Positions 24,468-36,642 of a DNA stretch of 64,000 nucleotides are shown piece after piece. Numbering within the stretch: position 1 is the stretch's first letter; each line of letters opens with the position of its first letter. The notes beneath the pieces were generated by a model. It did no database searches and was not told the DNA's origin. It saw only the letters and a list, made by a program, of their open reading frames with translations. Source of the stretch: Rotaria socialis (taxonomy: Eukaryota > Rotifera > Eurotatoria > Philodinida > Philodinidae); contig CAJNYU010003695.1 of assembly GCA_905331475.1 (NCBI GenBank), forward strand, positions 1 through 64,000, given 5' to 3'. The position numbers and the translations under genes are program-made.

Positions 24468-25008
24468 CGTAAATTTAGTCTCAATTTTTCTTAAAAATTG
24501 AAAAAAAAGCAGCAATTTGAACGATTATGTCGCGATAAGATCTCACGATACATCGCCTTAATATCCCGCGATATAATCGTCGATTTTTTAGCGATTTTGA
24601 GGACATGGGTGTTTATCCGAAACTAAGGATGATAATGAGAAAGAAATAATTATAGAAGGTGATATTGAACAATTTATAAAACAAAATATGATGATATTTT
24701 ATTAAAGCATTCAAACAAAAAGAACATTGATGTTTATTTCTGTTTTCTATGTTTTATCGTATTCTTTATTCAATTGTTCGAATAGAGCTTGGAGTTGGGT
24801 TAATGACCAGTACAGAAAAAGAATGATAATATTCACACTTTTCACCTATTGTCAAGTGTGACATAAATGAGTAATCATTTTTCTTTAAAAAAACAATCAC
24901 ATTTCCCATGGGATTAGGAACTCATCCCATCCCATGGGATATCTAAAAAAAAACAAGTTGTCCCATGGGATGGGATTATCCCATCCCATTAGGAGCCCTG
25001 ATATAAAT

Positions 25009-25552
25009 ACTATAGAGGCAATCAATCAATGATTAAACGAAAAGAAGTTTTTTTCTATATTCAAACATAACTTTGATAGTAAGTAGATTGTGTTTTTTTT
25101 AAGAAGAAATAATTTTCCTGGCGAAATTTTTTTTCATTTTTTCCTGCAGAATATTTATCTTTCGTATGAAATATTATAATTGAAACGAAATTTGCCATTA
25201 AAGTTTATTGGAACAAAAATATATTGATTTTTCTGGAGCTCAACTGACTATATTCTTACTAGTTTTCAACAAGAATTTCGATAAAAAAATCATTTTTTGC
25301 TTTAAAATCATCGCTAAACTATATGAAATATAGTCTAATTATACATTTTTATTGGAGAGAACAAAAAATAAGATTTGAGATCGACAGCATGAGAAAATGA
25401 CTGTACTCTTTAATTATGAATCAAGCCGGTTTTGTCGAATTGATAAGATGGAATGGAGTGATCAAATATTCATTGTAATTAATGGCAAAAAAACAATTTT
25501 TGCTTTCAGAAGTGGTGTAAAAAACTGATCAGCGATTATCGAGAATCAAAAC
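25009..25552. other. Upstream region of the GH16 gene
   Basis: About 540 bp of AT-rich DNA between the hAT-like target site and the glucanase start. No specific regulatory motif is recognised. Confidence 0.4.
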
Positions 25553-27714
25553 ATGATAAAATTGATATCTTCTTGGACAGTCATGCATTTGCTGATCATT
25601 AATTTCTTATCCTTTGATCTGATCCAATGTAGGATCAATTGGAAAGGAAATAACTGGGCGAATGGTTGTGATTTCAAAGGAAATGATCTTTCACATGTTC
25701 GGGTTTCAGCAGAACAATGTGGTGGAAAATGTGCTAGCACACATGGATGTACTCATTTTTCTTGGAGCAAATGGAATGGTGGTACTTGTTGGATGAAGAA
25801 GGGTCATGTTTCTAAAAGCAATGCGTTCTCTACAAAAGATTGGAGTATGGTCTGTGGTGTAAAAGGTAGGAGATACATTCCTCATCAAGATAGCTAAAAC
25901 AAAAGAGAAAGAGTCTCGTTATTCTCATGATTGAATATCATGCGATAGTATAGATGTGTTACAAATATTAGATATATTCCATATATCTGCTATATGGATA
26001 TACATTTCTTTATTTTGATATTGTTGAAAATTTGGAACTTTAGAATCAAGTAAAGGCGAATGGGTTCGTGTATGGGAAGATAATTTCGATTGGAACGGTG
26101 GAATCGATACTAATAAATGGGAATTTGATGTCGGTGTCGGTGAAAATGGCTGGGGTAAATATATATTTGTGTTCGATTTCGTTCTTTTCCATTTATATTA
26201 TTTACATATGTTAGCGTAAAAAATCCTGAGGATCTCAACTTTCTCTGACTAATACAGGCAATTTATTTTATGCGTATTTTGACTGACTCTAGTATTGTTA
26301 TTTATAAATTAAATGGACAGTCTTTTTTTTTACTAAAATTACCAACGAAGAGAGCTCTATAGAATCTGAAAGAAAAAAGCATGTCATGAAAAGCGTATGT
26401 TTTCGTGATAAACTACTTGTGGAGGGTGAGGACGTTTTATTTCTAATGTGCTTAAACTTTTCGAAATTCTATAGAGAAGAGTCATTTCTCAAATTACTCG
26501 ATACACATATATCTTTTATTTGATATAAGATGCAATGTCATTTGCTGTTGGAAGTGTAACCCAGGAAAAAATATATCACAAATTTAGGAAATAATGAGAA
26601 ACAATACTACACAAATAATCGCGTGGAAAATGCTCGTTGTGAACTATTTCCAGGGAGTAACAATGGCCGTCTGATTGTAGAGGCACGCCGAGTAAGTGAA
26701 CAAATAGATATTTTAGTGAATCCACCCTGCTTATATTTATATTTTTGTTCAAGGAAAATATGGAAAATTGTCAATTTACTTCAGCTCGTCTTAAGAGTAA
26801 AGCCAAATGGACATATGGACGTTTGCAAATTCGGGCCAAATTACCGACAGGTCGTGGTCTTTGGCCAGCTCTTTGGATGGTAACTATCGATTTAATTGTG
26901 TTTTTCTTATCTATATAAAATGCATTGTAGTTACCAGAAAAGCGTACGTATGGTAATGCCTATTGGCCAGATAACGGTGAAATCGACTTAATGGAACAGG
27001 TGGGATATGATCCATTCCGTATTCATTCAACTGTACACACACAAGCAAATAATCATATGAAAAATAATCACCCCAGCAATTCCATAATTGTGAATGATGC
27101 TGTTTCAAATTTTAAAATTTATACACTCGATTGGAATGCTGATAAAATTGAAATGTTTGTTGGCGATAACAATAATCCTTTAGCTAATAGAATTTTTATT
27201 TGGAATAAACAGGGAGATTGGACAAAATGGTAAGATATTGATTTGTCACTATTGAAATTTTCGGAGTTATTAAATAAAAAATTTACAACGTTTAGGCCAT
27301 TTGATAAGCCATTCTTTATTATTATCAACATTGCTGTGGGTGGTAATTGGTGAGTATTTCAATATTAGCATGAAAGGTTATTTTTGATTATGCCTCAAAA
27401 CTGTGAAGACACTATCACGATTGTTATCATAGGCCACACAGATATACACAAAATAACAACAGAATACTATTGAGAATTGATCTCATCAAATTCAGATTGA
27501 GTACCACTCGTTGTGACGAAATAGTTTCTTGAAAAGATTATTCCAACCTTATTATGAAAAATAAAATAGGATCGTTCAATTGATGATACGATGTAGAATA
27601 AGAAGATTTCAAAATAGATTCATTTGTTTCAGGGGTGGTGCACAAGGTATTGATGACAATATTTTTCCTCGTCGAATGGAAATTGATTGGGTGCATTATT
27701 ACCAACGACGTTAA
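25553..27714 (+). CDS. Secreted PAN-GH16 beta-1,3-glucanase (7 exons)
   Basis: Exons 25553-25865, 26044-26154, 26588-26691, 26754-26879, 26931-27229, 27296-27349 and 27633-27714 give 362 aa with every GT-AG junction in phase. Residues 1-26 are a signal peptide. Residues about 28-103 are a Cys-rich PAN/apple-like module (GCDFKGNDLSHV, CGGKC, GCTHFSW, GGTCWMK). Residues about 110-362 are glycoside hydrolase family 16: WEDNF, NNRVENARCE, YGRLQIRAKLP, then the active site GEIDLMEQ with nucleophile E235, D237 and acid/base E240, ending in VGGNW and MEIDWVHYY. It should hydrolyse beta-1,3-glucans (laminarin type) in gut or surroundings. The PAN module may bind carbohydrate or protein. Substrate is inferred from the family. 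Confidence 0.92.
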
Positions 27715-28734
27715 ACATCTCAAAATACATACGCTTCGGTTAATTCTATTCTTTCTATTGATGCGGATCAGAATGATAAAATAAATTGAAGAATTCAAAG
27801 AAAAACAGTCATATTGGGCTCGTTTACTGAAACACAGTAATATGTCTTAACAAACACGAATGACTCGTTAAGTAAAGATTATAAAAGCATAGTATGAACC
27901 AAAACTGCATCTTACAATAACTGGCCATAGATATTCTGTAGTAAAGCTATCTGAATTTCTCTTCAGATAATGAAAATTATTTTAGATTCTGATTTTTTTG
28001 TAAGCATATATATAATTTCTACGATATAGAAAACTTATTAATGCGTTTGAGAAAGTTTGCATGGAAATTCTCTTCACTGTGTTGCTTTCACTGCTTCTAA
28101 TTTCGCAGTTACACCCACATCCGACCGCGGTTAACCGGTGACTTTCGATCGGTTTGTGCGACATGGAATATTTACAGCTGCTGGATTCTACTTTGAAAAT
28201 GATTTGACTTATACATTATAATTATATTTAAAAAAATCACTTAAAAAGTTTCATTGTGTCAAAAAAAATACTTATAAAAGAAGCACAGAGTAAACTCACT
28301 TTAGAAGAATTCTTTGGTAAAAATATTATCGATCATTCGGTTTGAAAGGTCTTATTTCCTCCGATTTTCAAGCATTATTATAGCAGTTCAATTTTGTTCG
28401 AATTAGATGAAGACAAAAAGCACAAAAAAATGAATAAATACTTTCGAAGGCCCAACAAAAACAAAAGCATAAAAAGCAATGACAATAAAAATGTTCGATT
28501 GTAATATGGATTGAAGTATGTTTTAAAATGCATTGTTATTGAAAGAAAAGCATCACCACTTAACTATGAGAATGGAACAATCTGTTTTAGAACATTGCAT
28601 TTTAGTCATATATTAATCGAAAAAATTTATTTTAATAAAACAAATGAAATGATGTACCTGTGGAATATCCATTCTCTCCTGTATGGCACAATAATTTTCA
28701 TTTTTAGCAACTTACCTGAGGCTAATGAAAAAAT
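27715..28734. other. Intergenic, nothing recognised
   Basis: AT-rich 1 kb between the glucanase and the decayed propeller gene. It contains one C-rich telomere-like motif (ACACCCACATCC near 28110) and no convincing ORF. Confidence 0.45.
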
Positions 28735-30021
28735 ATGGTCTCATGGAATGGGGCATCATGGGAACTTGTTTTCAATCTTTCAAAATCAATAAAATCTATT
28801 ACAGGCATGGTATTAGGTATTAATGGTGATATTTATTTCATTACCGGTAATGATCCAATTAAGTCACGTTAGTATTAATAAAACTCTATGCTTTTTAAAA
28901 TTAAAACAGCAAGATTTATTGATTTTTCTTAGCTGAATATCTCGTATGTGTAGCGACAAATGGGTTAATATTAATACGTTGGAAATTATATCTTGAACGA
29001 GACGACGGAATGACAACTACTGGTGTTACAAATATTGCTTCGAATATGAATGGAACATTATTTTATGGAGTATCATGGTTTAAGGATACGAATTATTTAA
29101 ATAAAATTTGTCGTTTATCAAATCCGGAAACAAATAATCCAATTGAAAAATGTGCTTCTAATACATATTTTTCTCAAACATTTCAAGGTCCGCTATCCAT
29201 CGATGGATGATTCATCGGAACTCTTAATAGTTACTCTTTATGAAGAATCATTTGCTCTGATTAATACAACCAGTTTACAAATTGAATATCAGAGTCCATT
29301 CGATATTGGATCTTCAAGCAGTTCTCATTACAATACTAACCAAACTGAAATTTATTGGATTGGACTTGACGATCATTTACGAAAAGTAAATATTCATGGT
29401 GAAGCATTAATAACTGTTGAGGTTAATGGAGCTGGAAATCAAAATGATGCTTTTAATAAGCAACAAAATATAATTGTCGGAGTTGGGCAAAATTTCACAG
29501 CACCTTCGGCTCCGTTTGTTGTTTCTGCGTGGAATGTTGATTCAAATGTTAGTTTTACTTTACTTTGGCAATTGAGTCAACCAGTTGAAATTGCAACTTC
29601 ATCAACACATCCAGTTGTTGATGATAGAACGAATATAACATATGTTAGTATTCTCCCATATATTTCTGCAATTGATTCTCGTGGAAATACTTTATGGAAA
29701 ACTGAAATAACTTCTCGAGATGAAATATATGCATACAGTCTTGTTGCATCTTGCCTTACATTGAATACTTGTGTTCTTATTTCAACGTTTGATACTTCTA
29801 ATCAACAAACTCCAAAAGTTCTCTTTATTGTTCCAGTAAAAACAACTACTGGCGTTGTTTTACCGCGAATTAATATTGGAGTTCATCCAGATGTATTGAC
29901 TTATGATCAATGTCCAATGCTTGTAGAAAATCAAATGCTTTATCTTCCTTGGTACTATTTAAGCGACACCGATAGCTTGCCATTATACATTATTGGGATT
30001 CCACAAATTACTTCTTTATAA
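28735..30021 (+). pseudogene. Decayed propeller-like gene with a 4-bp duplication
   Basis: Coding begins abruptly at 28735 (MVSWNGASWELVF), runs to a donor at 28868, resumes at 28933 (PEYLVCVATNGL) and continues to 30021. A tandem GATG duplication near 29200-29210 (ATCGATGGATGATTC) shifts the frame. Without it, GPLSID would join DSSELLIVTL. The rest (about 270 codons) shows repeating strands with ISAIDSRGNTLWKTEI, which resembles the PQQ-like propeller motif. The N-terminus and any signal peptide are missing. It may be a 5'-truncated, frameshifted copy; a sequencing error at the duplication is the alternative. Confidence 0.65.
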
Positions 30022-30545
30022 TACATATTTTAACAAGATTAATTCAGTGAGATTTATTGTATTAAAAGCAAGCATTCAATAAAATATAAATAGATTTTCT
30101 TTAGCACTGAAAATAATTCCTCTAGAAGGACAAGGATGAGGAGAATCTGCCATGATCAGCTTTGTCCATGATGAAGAATTTATCAGATAATGTATCTATT
30201 ATGAATTGATGAATTATTAGTTTCAGTTTAGTCGAAAAATTGGCAACTATCGTTTCAATGGTAGATGGTAGTTAACGTATTATGTAGTGATCGATGTCAA
30301 CTGTGTGATAGTTCAGTTATTAATGATTTGCATAACCGATAGAAATAAGGAATATTTTAATGCATATGCCCATGTGGACACTTGAAAGCTATGACTTCAT
30401 CAGCTCATGTTTCAATTTTGAAACTACTACGTTTGAAAAAAAACATTTTCGTTTTCAGAAAAGAGACTTCTAATTGAAAAGATTATTTTATTCTGTCTCG
30501 TATCCTGAACCAACTTTCCCAATGATTTTCGTTTTGCTGTGAATT
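30022..30545. other. Intergenic, nothing recognised
   Basis: About 520 bp of AT-rich DNA after the propeller pseudogene, without coding similarity. Confidence 0.4.
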
Positions 30546-30559
30546 GGAAATAAATAAAA

Positions 30560-31656
30560 TTGACCTGCTATTAGGTATTCTGAAGATATTTTACCTTTTT
30601 CCGAATTCTATATTATTATTGAATGTATTTTCTGACTTACGAACTAAAAAATATTCTACATCGTCTTCTTGTGCTAACGACACAGCGCTTTCAAACTCCA
30701 TAATGTGTTGGAATTTCACAGTTGATTCTTTCCTTAGTTGATATTCGTTTTGTTTATCCGCGAAATCTTGTCAAGACGCATTTCTTAATAAGTTAATTTA
30801 ATACTCAACTTGGTCTAAGCAACCAATTTCTAAATTACATTCAATTAATTCAGATAAAACTTTACATATAAATATTTGTGAATTATCTTCGCCAAGGATT
30901 TCTGTTGTAGCACGTTCTTGCAGTACTTTTTATTTTAAATTTTCTTTCTCTTTCTTTTCAATGAATAGTAATTATTTAACGTTGATAGATGCGCGCCCCC
31001 GTTGTAATTGTGCTTCGCTAATGATACGTTCTATACGTTTACTGTTTTCTTCATTGTTATGAACCAATTCGCATGGGTTACTGACGGAAATACTTTCAAG
31101 ATTGGCATTTTGAATTCGAATACATTTGAAATCTGCACCCTCTTTGAGACATTAGTCGTTCTCTACAAAACAAAGTTCATGTATCCATTTTCTTCCTCAA
31201 TTTTAACCGTACAACGGCGTTCCCTGGAATCGAAGGTAACTTGTTTTGTTCAAGAGTCGGTGTCAAATAAAGATCACAAGTTGAATACAAAAAATATTTT
31301 GCTACTTTTACAATATTAAAATTATTACTTATTCGATATTTACCATCAAACTGATGAATCGATTTTTCTAAATAAAATTTTACTGAAAGTAAATTATCTT
31401 TAACAAGACCTTTACTATAGTAGTTGTAGTTCGCATATGCTATATCATAATAAAGCTTAGCAATTCTATCTGCATAACCAAGCACTAACCCGTTTCTTAA
31501 ACGATCTCTAAATGAATTACGATTCTCATTGATTTCTCCTGATAATACTATAGCTTGCTCTTTGATTCGAGCAATTGTTATCTCTTCTAAAGAACTAAGT
31601 TTATCATCCTTTCCAAAAATTGCTTCCTTTAATTCCTTCGAAAGCATATTTTTCAA
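30560..31656 (-). pseudogene. Decayed gene of unknown family
   Basis: The longest intact stretch is 159 codons (31656-31177): a helical, charged protein with GYADRIAKLYYDIAYANYNYY. Beyond it, coding-like sequence continues on the same strand across frameshifts and stops: KEGADFKCIRIQNANLESIS, then QERATTEILGEDNSQIFICK, then STVKFQHIMEFESAVSLAQE near 30700. The pieces read in different frames, so no full-length protein can be made. No named domain is recognised. Confidence 0.6.
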
Positions 31657-31959
31657 AATCTTACTTTTACATTAAATTGGTTTCGTCGTACAGTATAAGT
31701 TCTAATCAGTATTGTAGAATATTATTATCATGTAAAATCAAATTATTTCATCATTAAAAAGTCATGATTTTGGTGGGCATTTCTGGACCATTCCTCCCGT
31801 TGTTTTAGCAAACCTTAGAATATGTTGCAAAAACAAAATATGAAACCCGATAATCTTTTACTTAATGGAGAGAAAAGATATTGGGTTAAAAAGTAACTAA
31901 TGAAAATAGATGACATTACCATGCATGCATGTACAAGTAATAAATAAAAAAGTTGGTGG

Positions 31960-34121
31960 CGTTACTTTAATTTCATGGTATGTTGTAATTATTAGAGCTC
32001 AAATATTACTTTACTTACCAAATTTAGTAGAGAAGAATATAAAAGGTCTGTTAAGGTATTTAGTAGAGATAATGATGACGGGTGTAGTAGTGATGATGAA
32101 AAAAATAGTATAGTTGATATAGCATGTTTATCGGAAATTTCAACTGTAAAAATGTAAGAAGATAAATGTTATCAGCTTCTCTTACCAATAGGCAATGGAC
32201 TTTACGATGGTACAGCTAGTGAAAACCTTTTGCGCGAAGGTCTAGGTACATGCGGTGTTGACAATCGCGAAGAATATTATTCTGATTCATGGGAAGATGA
32301 TAAGCCTCATGGATATGGTTATAATTTAAAAAAATCGTGGTTCACCTATTGATTGTGGTGAATTTAAAAATGGACTACTTAAAGAAAATTACAGAAAAAT
32401 GACATGAGACGGTGGGTACGAAATAAAAAGAATCGATAAAATATGGAAAATTTCATGGTCTTGGTAGTCTGTCGATGAAAATAGCAGGTCTTGAAGAAAT
32501 CGATAGTCCTTGTATTGAACAAGATGCTCTTTAACTTGTAGTTGAGTGGGAAAATGGGAAAACGAATACTGTTTATAAAAATGAGATTAAACTATATTAC
32601 GAATATCAATATCAATATCAAGTGTTTTGTAATAGTTTAGAATCTATTATTTCATTGAATAATGTAAGTCGACAAGAACAAAGAAAATTTTTTCAAAGTT
32701 TTATCGATTTATTAGAGAAACATCTTTTGAATCTTAATTTACTAAACGAAATTGCTACACATTCAATATTGCCGAGAGAATTTAAAATCTATGCAACTCA
32801 TTTAGCGTGGACTGAAGATGATGACAAATCTTTGACGAAAATTTGAATAGTTTTACACAAAAATCTCAATTAGCTGATCTTAAAGAGGTACTTTTAATAG
32901 ATGCGTTCGTGGTTGATTTAATTCAAAACATGATGCGTTTTGTTAATGAAAAATTACTTCGAATTTCTTCTGAATATCGATCGGAGTTTATTAATAGTTA
33001 TATGAGATTTATATACGGTATATGGTTATATTACTTTCAAACTTCAAAAAAAAAGATTCCATTGCTAATAGTCTAGACTATGAAATCGGTAAAAGATATC
33101 ACTTTTATACTGACTGTTATTCGAATATACACTCTAAAAAAAAACTCGCCTCTATACCGAACCTCCAAAAAGGTTCCGGAGATTTCTAAAATCATCCAAA
33201 GGTGCCCAAAGTCTCAAAAAAGGATAAATAAAATCTACAAAACCTTTTTTGGAGGTTCGGTAAAGAGCCGATTTTTTTAGAGTGTACTGGAAATTTCTTT
33301 AGTTAATAAGTTGGAAGTCGAACCGAAAAATTAAACACAGATCAAAATAACAGCGATTTAGTAGTAGAAGGGAATAATATTAAATATGAAATTAATTCAA
33401 TTATTTATAAAGCCATGAAAGTTTCTTTGGATCAATTAAAATCGTGGAGAAATCTTCCGATAAATGATCTATCGTCTTATTTTAAGCGATCTATTCATCA
33501 TGATACTTCAGCTAAAGAAATAGGAGAATTTCAGGAACAAAAAATTCTCATCTTGAAGAACTCATAGATGTACAATTAGAATCGATAAAGACGTTAATTG
33601 AAAGAAAAGAAAATGCTACAGAATTTATTGATCATTTCCTTAACTTCAATGTGGAACTTTGTAACTTGTCGCAACATTTCGACAGTGAGTTTTCGGTTAG
33701 TATACAAAGTGAATTTCATAGAAGTGCTTCAGACATAATATCTTCAATAAAATATATTTTTTAAATCTTACTTGCAAATGAGAGCAATATGTGGTCTGAT
33801 ATACTGAGTAAATGTGAAGTGTCCGACGTGGGCGTTGCTTTGCGACAAGTCGTTTTTAAAGAACGCACATTTGATGTAGAAGTTTTATTAGAATTAGGTG
33901 CGAAAGTCAATACACAAGATCATGAACAGAAAAGTCTACCTGATTATGCAAAAACAAATGGAATCGATTTAATTTATTTATTAGATGAAATGAAAAATGA
34001 AAAAACGGAAAATTCAAATAAATTAATATGCTGTACAAAAAATAAACACTTGTACTTCAGAAGAAGTCTCGCTATGGTTTTCTCAAAAAGCTTTACAGAA
34101 ACTGAAAAGCATGCCTTCTAA
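31960..34121 (+). pseudogene. Decayed MORN/ankyrin-type gene
   Basis: Coding-like pieces follow one another on the + strand in changing frames. First come an acidic stretch and a MORN-like segment (SWEDDKPHGYGYNL and CGEFKNGLLKENY near 32285-32390). Helical segments follow (32622-32846, 32843-33076, 33345-33570, 33545-33765). Last is an ankyrin-like end (VEVLLELGAKVNTQDHEQKS near 33860-33930). At least six frameshifts or stops separate them, and a Tc1/mariner-like MITE sits at 33130-33284. An intact relative would be a MORN plus ankyrin protein of unknown role. It lies head-to-head with the pseudogene at 30.6-31.7 kb. Confidence 0.6.
33130..33284. mobile_element. 155-bp MITE with TA target duplication
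   Basis: Inverted ends CACTCTAAAAAAAAACTCG and CGATTTTTTTAGAGTG, with an inner match (ACCGAACCTCCAAAAAGG / CCTTTTTTGGAGGTTCGGT), are flanked by TA on both sides (33128-33129, 33285-33286). TA duplications point to a Tc1/mariner-derived non-autonomous element. It interrupts the MORN/ankyrin pseudogene. Confidence 0.8.
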
Positions 34122-34218
34122 AGATTTCATCAGAGATTCAATTAAATGCTAGGGGAAAAGATAGAAGATATACGGATATAGAAGGTATACGAGCTATAGG
34201 GATATAGATAAGATAAAG

Positions 34219-34271
34219 GAGGGTGTGGGTGTGGATGAGAATACAAAGAAGAAACCACAAACCCACACTCG
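34219..34271. repeat. Telomere-like hairpin repeat
   Basis: Left arm GAGGGTGTGGGTGTGGATGA, loop GAATACAAAGAAGAAA, right arm CCACAAACCCACACTC. The left arm has two phased TGTGGG units. It lies at the 3' end of the MORN/ankyrin pseudogene. Confidence 0.65.
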
Positions 34272-34292
34272 TACTTTTTGAATCGCTTCAGA

Positions 34293-36211
34293 CCCAAGTG
34301 AGCAAAAGACTGGTTAAATGGCTAGTCTTTTTTCTAGTCAAGTCGATCCGTTCCGTCTAGTCTTCGTCTCAAAAACTACTCGTCCACGACTAGTCTGAGT
34401 TTTTGACCGTCATGCATACGCGTCCTAGTACTCCGATTGACGACTAGTCGTGACGAGTATCCCTGTCGCCCGTCCGAATATGGTTTATGAATAAAAAACT
34501 AAGGGCGTCTGGGACGAGTATACAACTAGCTGTAGCCTTATATAGTGGACGAGTTTGGACTAGTCTGAATGGAAATACGTAAGGATGAAGATTAGATTCG
34601 AACATGTATGCAATGTGACACTTACCCATCGCCAGAACCATTGAGTCATATGATCGAGAAGTCATATTCTACACACTCATGGTCATTCTAAGATGCTATT
34701 TAATACAATTTTTACTCCAAATTTTTAATTTTATGTATCAATAAAAATTATCTTTTACCGAAACGCAATTACTTTCGATAAAATTAGATAGAAATAAATT
34801 AAGAAGATTTTATAATTTTTTAGACAAATACATTTTGATTTATAAGCAAGTGCGATTAATTAGTTGGGTTTTTAAAACATTAATTTGAGTATAAAAATAA
34901 AAATAATTTATACCGGGAAGAAGCTAATTTCTTTCATATTATTTTTTAGGTTAGTTTTAAATTTAAATCGCCGTATATTCATCTAATAATTAAATTATCT
35001 TTGATTTATTTAAAATTATTAGAATTGACACTTAGAATAAAGTAACATAATAGTATTATATGAAAAGATTTAGATGCTTCTCAATTTTTTTAAATTTAGT
35101 ACATTCACATTTTGAAAAAAATATATATAAATTAGCACTCCTAGATACGAGATAAATTTTGTTGTTAGTACTAACCCCTACTATTTTATGTTTTGATACA
35201 CTCTTAAACTTTTAGCATATATGCTAATGCAAAATAAAATAAAATATATCAAGACAGGGATGCACGCAATATATTAAATGTTTTCGAATGCACTATTGAT
35301 TACAGCAGACTCTCTAATTGCCCTTCTAGCTAGAAAAAATTCGATAAGCATTGAGTAAAATAAACACTTCTTAAAAAAGGACTAGTCATGAGGTGTCCAG
35401 AAGATGCTTTAGGCTAGTCAATACCGTTTACGTCGGTTTGTTTCTGATTTTCTATGCATGGGTGGGAGTCAATATATAAGTTTAGACTATATATACTTAC
35501 GACGAGCCGCCATGGTTGAGTGGATATGTTATTCGACACATATTCACAAGGTACTGTGTTCAAACCACAGTATCACCAACCATGAAATAACCCTGAACAA
35601 GTTACTAACGGCTAAGTGTTCCGGATGACTCATCCGATAGCGTATCGATTATATCATTAGTCAGTATGCAGAGTCAAAACAATAACTTCAACATAGATGT
35701 CACGGCCACGTGATCCTATGATGATCGCCAACCCATATCATTAACGGGGAAAGCGTTGGACGAATGGGGTGCAGATACCGTCGTCTGTAAAAGAGAAAAC
35801 ACGATAGAACCTGGCTGCTTGTGGGCCCTTTAGCGCCGGCCCCAACGGGCGATAAGCCTATGGGAGATATTATATATTATTATACTTACGACAGTCTATA
35901 TCAGTATCCTAGTCTCCCGTCAGGATGTCCGTCGTATCTTGAACACTGACGGGCTGGATGTTCAAGTCCACCGTGTAACCTCTGTTTTTAATCTTCTTAC
36001 TAGTCTGAACTAGGTCAACAGACAGCACGGACTAGACATGACTAGGCTCAAGGGCATTTCAGACTAGTACAGACGTGTTTGTAAGACACTCCTCATTAAG
36101 CTGACTAGACAAGACGGGTATGCAAGACGTTTCAGACTAGACTAGACGGATCCTGCGGACATTTCTGACTAGTCATGTCGGCAGTCTTCCTTCATTTTTT
36201 GCTTACTTGGG
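34293..36211. mobile_element. CTAGTC-rich composite element
   Basis: Short inverted ends (CCCAAGTGAGCAAAA at 34293-34307; TTTTGCTTACTTGGG at 36197-36211, one mismatch) enclose about 1.9 kb. Both end blocks (34320-34560 and 35920-36190) are full of GACTAGTC / GTCTAGTC motifs in both orientations. The middle is AT-rich and carries a SINE. No target duplication or transposase was found. The pattern matches the other tandem-ended elements here, so I read it as an old non-autonomous element. Confidence 0.5.
35504..35880 (+). mobile_element. tRNA-derived SINE with 12-bp target duplication
   Basis: Perfect 12-bp direct repeats TATACTTACGAC flank the 377-bp body (35492-35503 and 35881-35892). The head has RNA polymerase III promoter elements of a tRNA: box A TGGTTGAGTGG (35513-35523) and box B GTGTTCAAACC (35556-35566), 32 bp apart. 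A unique body of about 280 bp follows, including GC-rich GCGCCGGCCCCAACGGGCGA near the 3' end, then an AT-rich tail. No ORF. Mobilisation would need a partner LINE. Confidence 0.82.
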
Positions 36212-36628
36212 ATCCTCTATATAATGAACAAATACAGAAAGAATGGAAATAAGACACATTATTTTGTTTTACTTTCGACTTTGGCTATTAGCCATCACAG
36301 GCGCTGAAGCCATATGTATTATGATGTGAGTTTGTAGCAGTCTTACTTTAATAACTGGGATAGAAATCGAAATGGTTATCAATATTGGTCGATCTATCGT
36401 CTGTCTGTCTCTTATTTTATAATGTGCCGGCAAGAGAACAATTGTGTCCAAGCCAATCAACCCTGACTGTGGTGTAAAATCCTTGACGATGTACACATGT
36501 TTTTGTGTACGATACGAAAAAAAGATAACGAAATCAAAGAAGAAGACGTACTAGCGTCCGCTAAATGAATGAAAAAAAATCAATATTAAGGTAAGCAGAG
36601 TGTGGTTGTTAACTTGAGCTTGAATTTC

Positions 36629-36642
36629 GGTGTGGGTGTGCC
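36629..36642. repeat. Solo telomere-like motif
   Basis: GGTGTGGGTGTG, one G-rich arm with no clear partner within 60 bp. Confidence 0.35.

Larger units (their letters stand above)
20338..25000. mobile_element. 4.7-kb hAT-like element with nested insertions
   Basis: Inverted repeats beginning CAGGGCTCCTAATGGGATGG (23 bp identical) lie at 20338 and 25000, flanked by an exact 8-bp duplication ATATAAAT (20330-20337 and 25001-25008). Both ends carry extra subterminal GGGATGGGA / TCCCATGGGA motifs in both orientations, as hAT transposase binding clusters do. No intact hAT transposase is present; a short C-terminal-like fragment near 24630-24705 might be a relic. The interior holds an 800-bp palindrome, 39-bp tandem repeats and a complete Merlin element. 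Confidence 0.88.
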
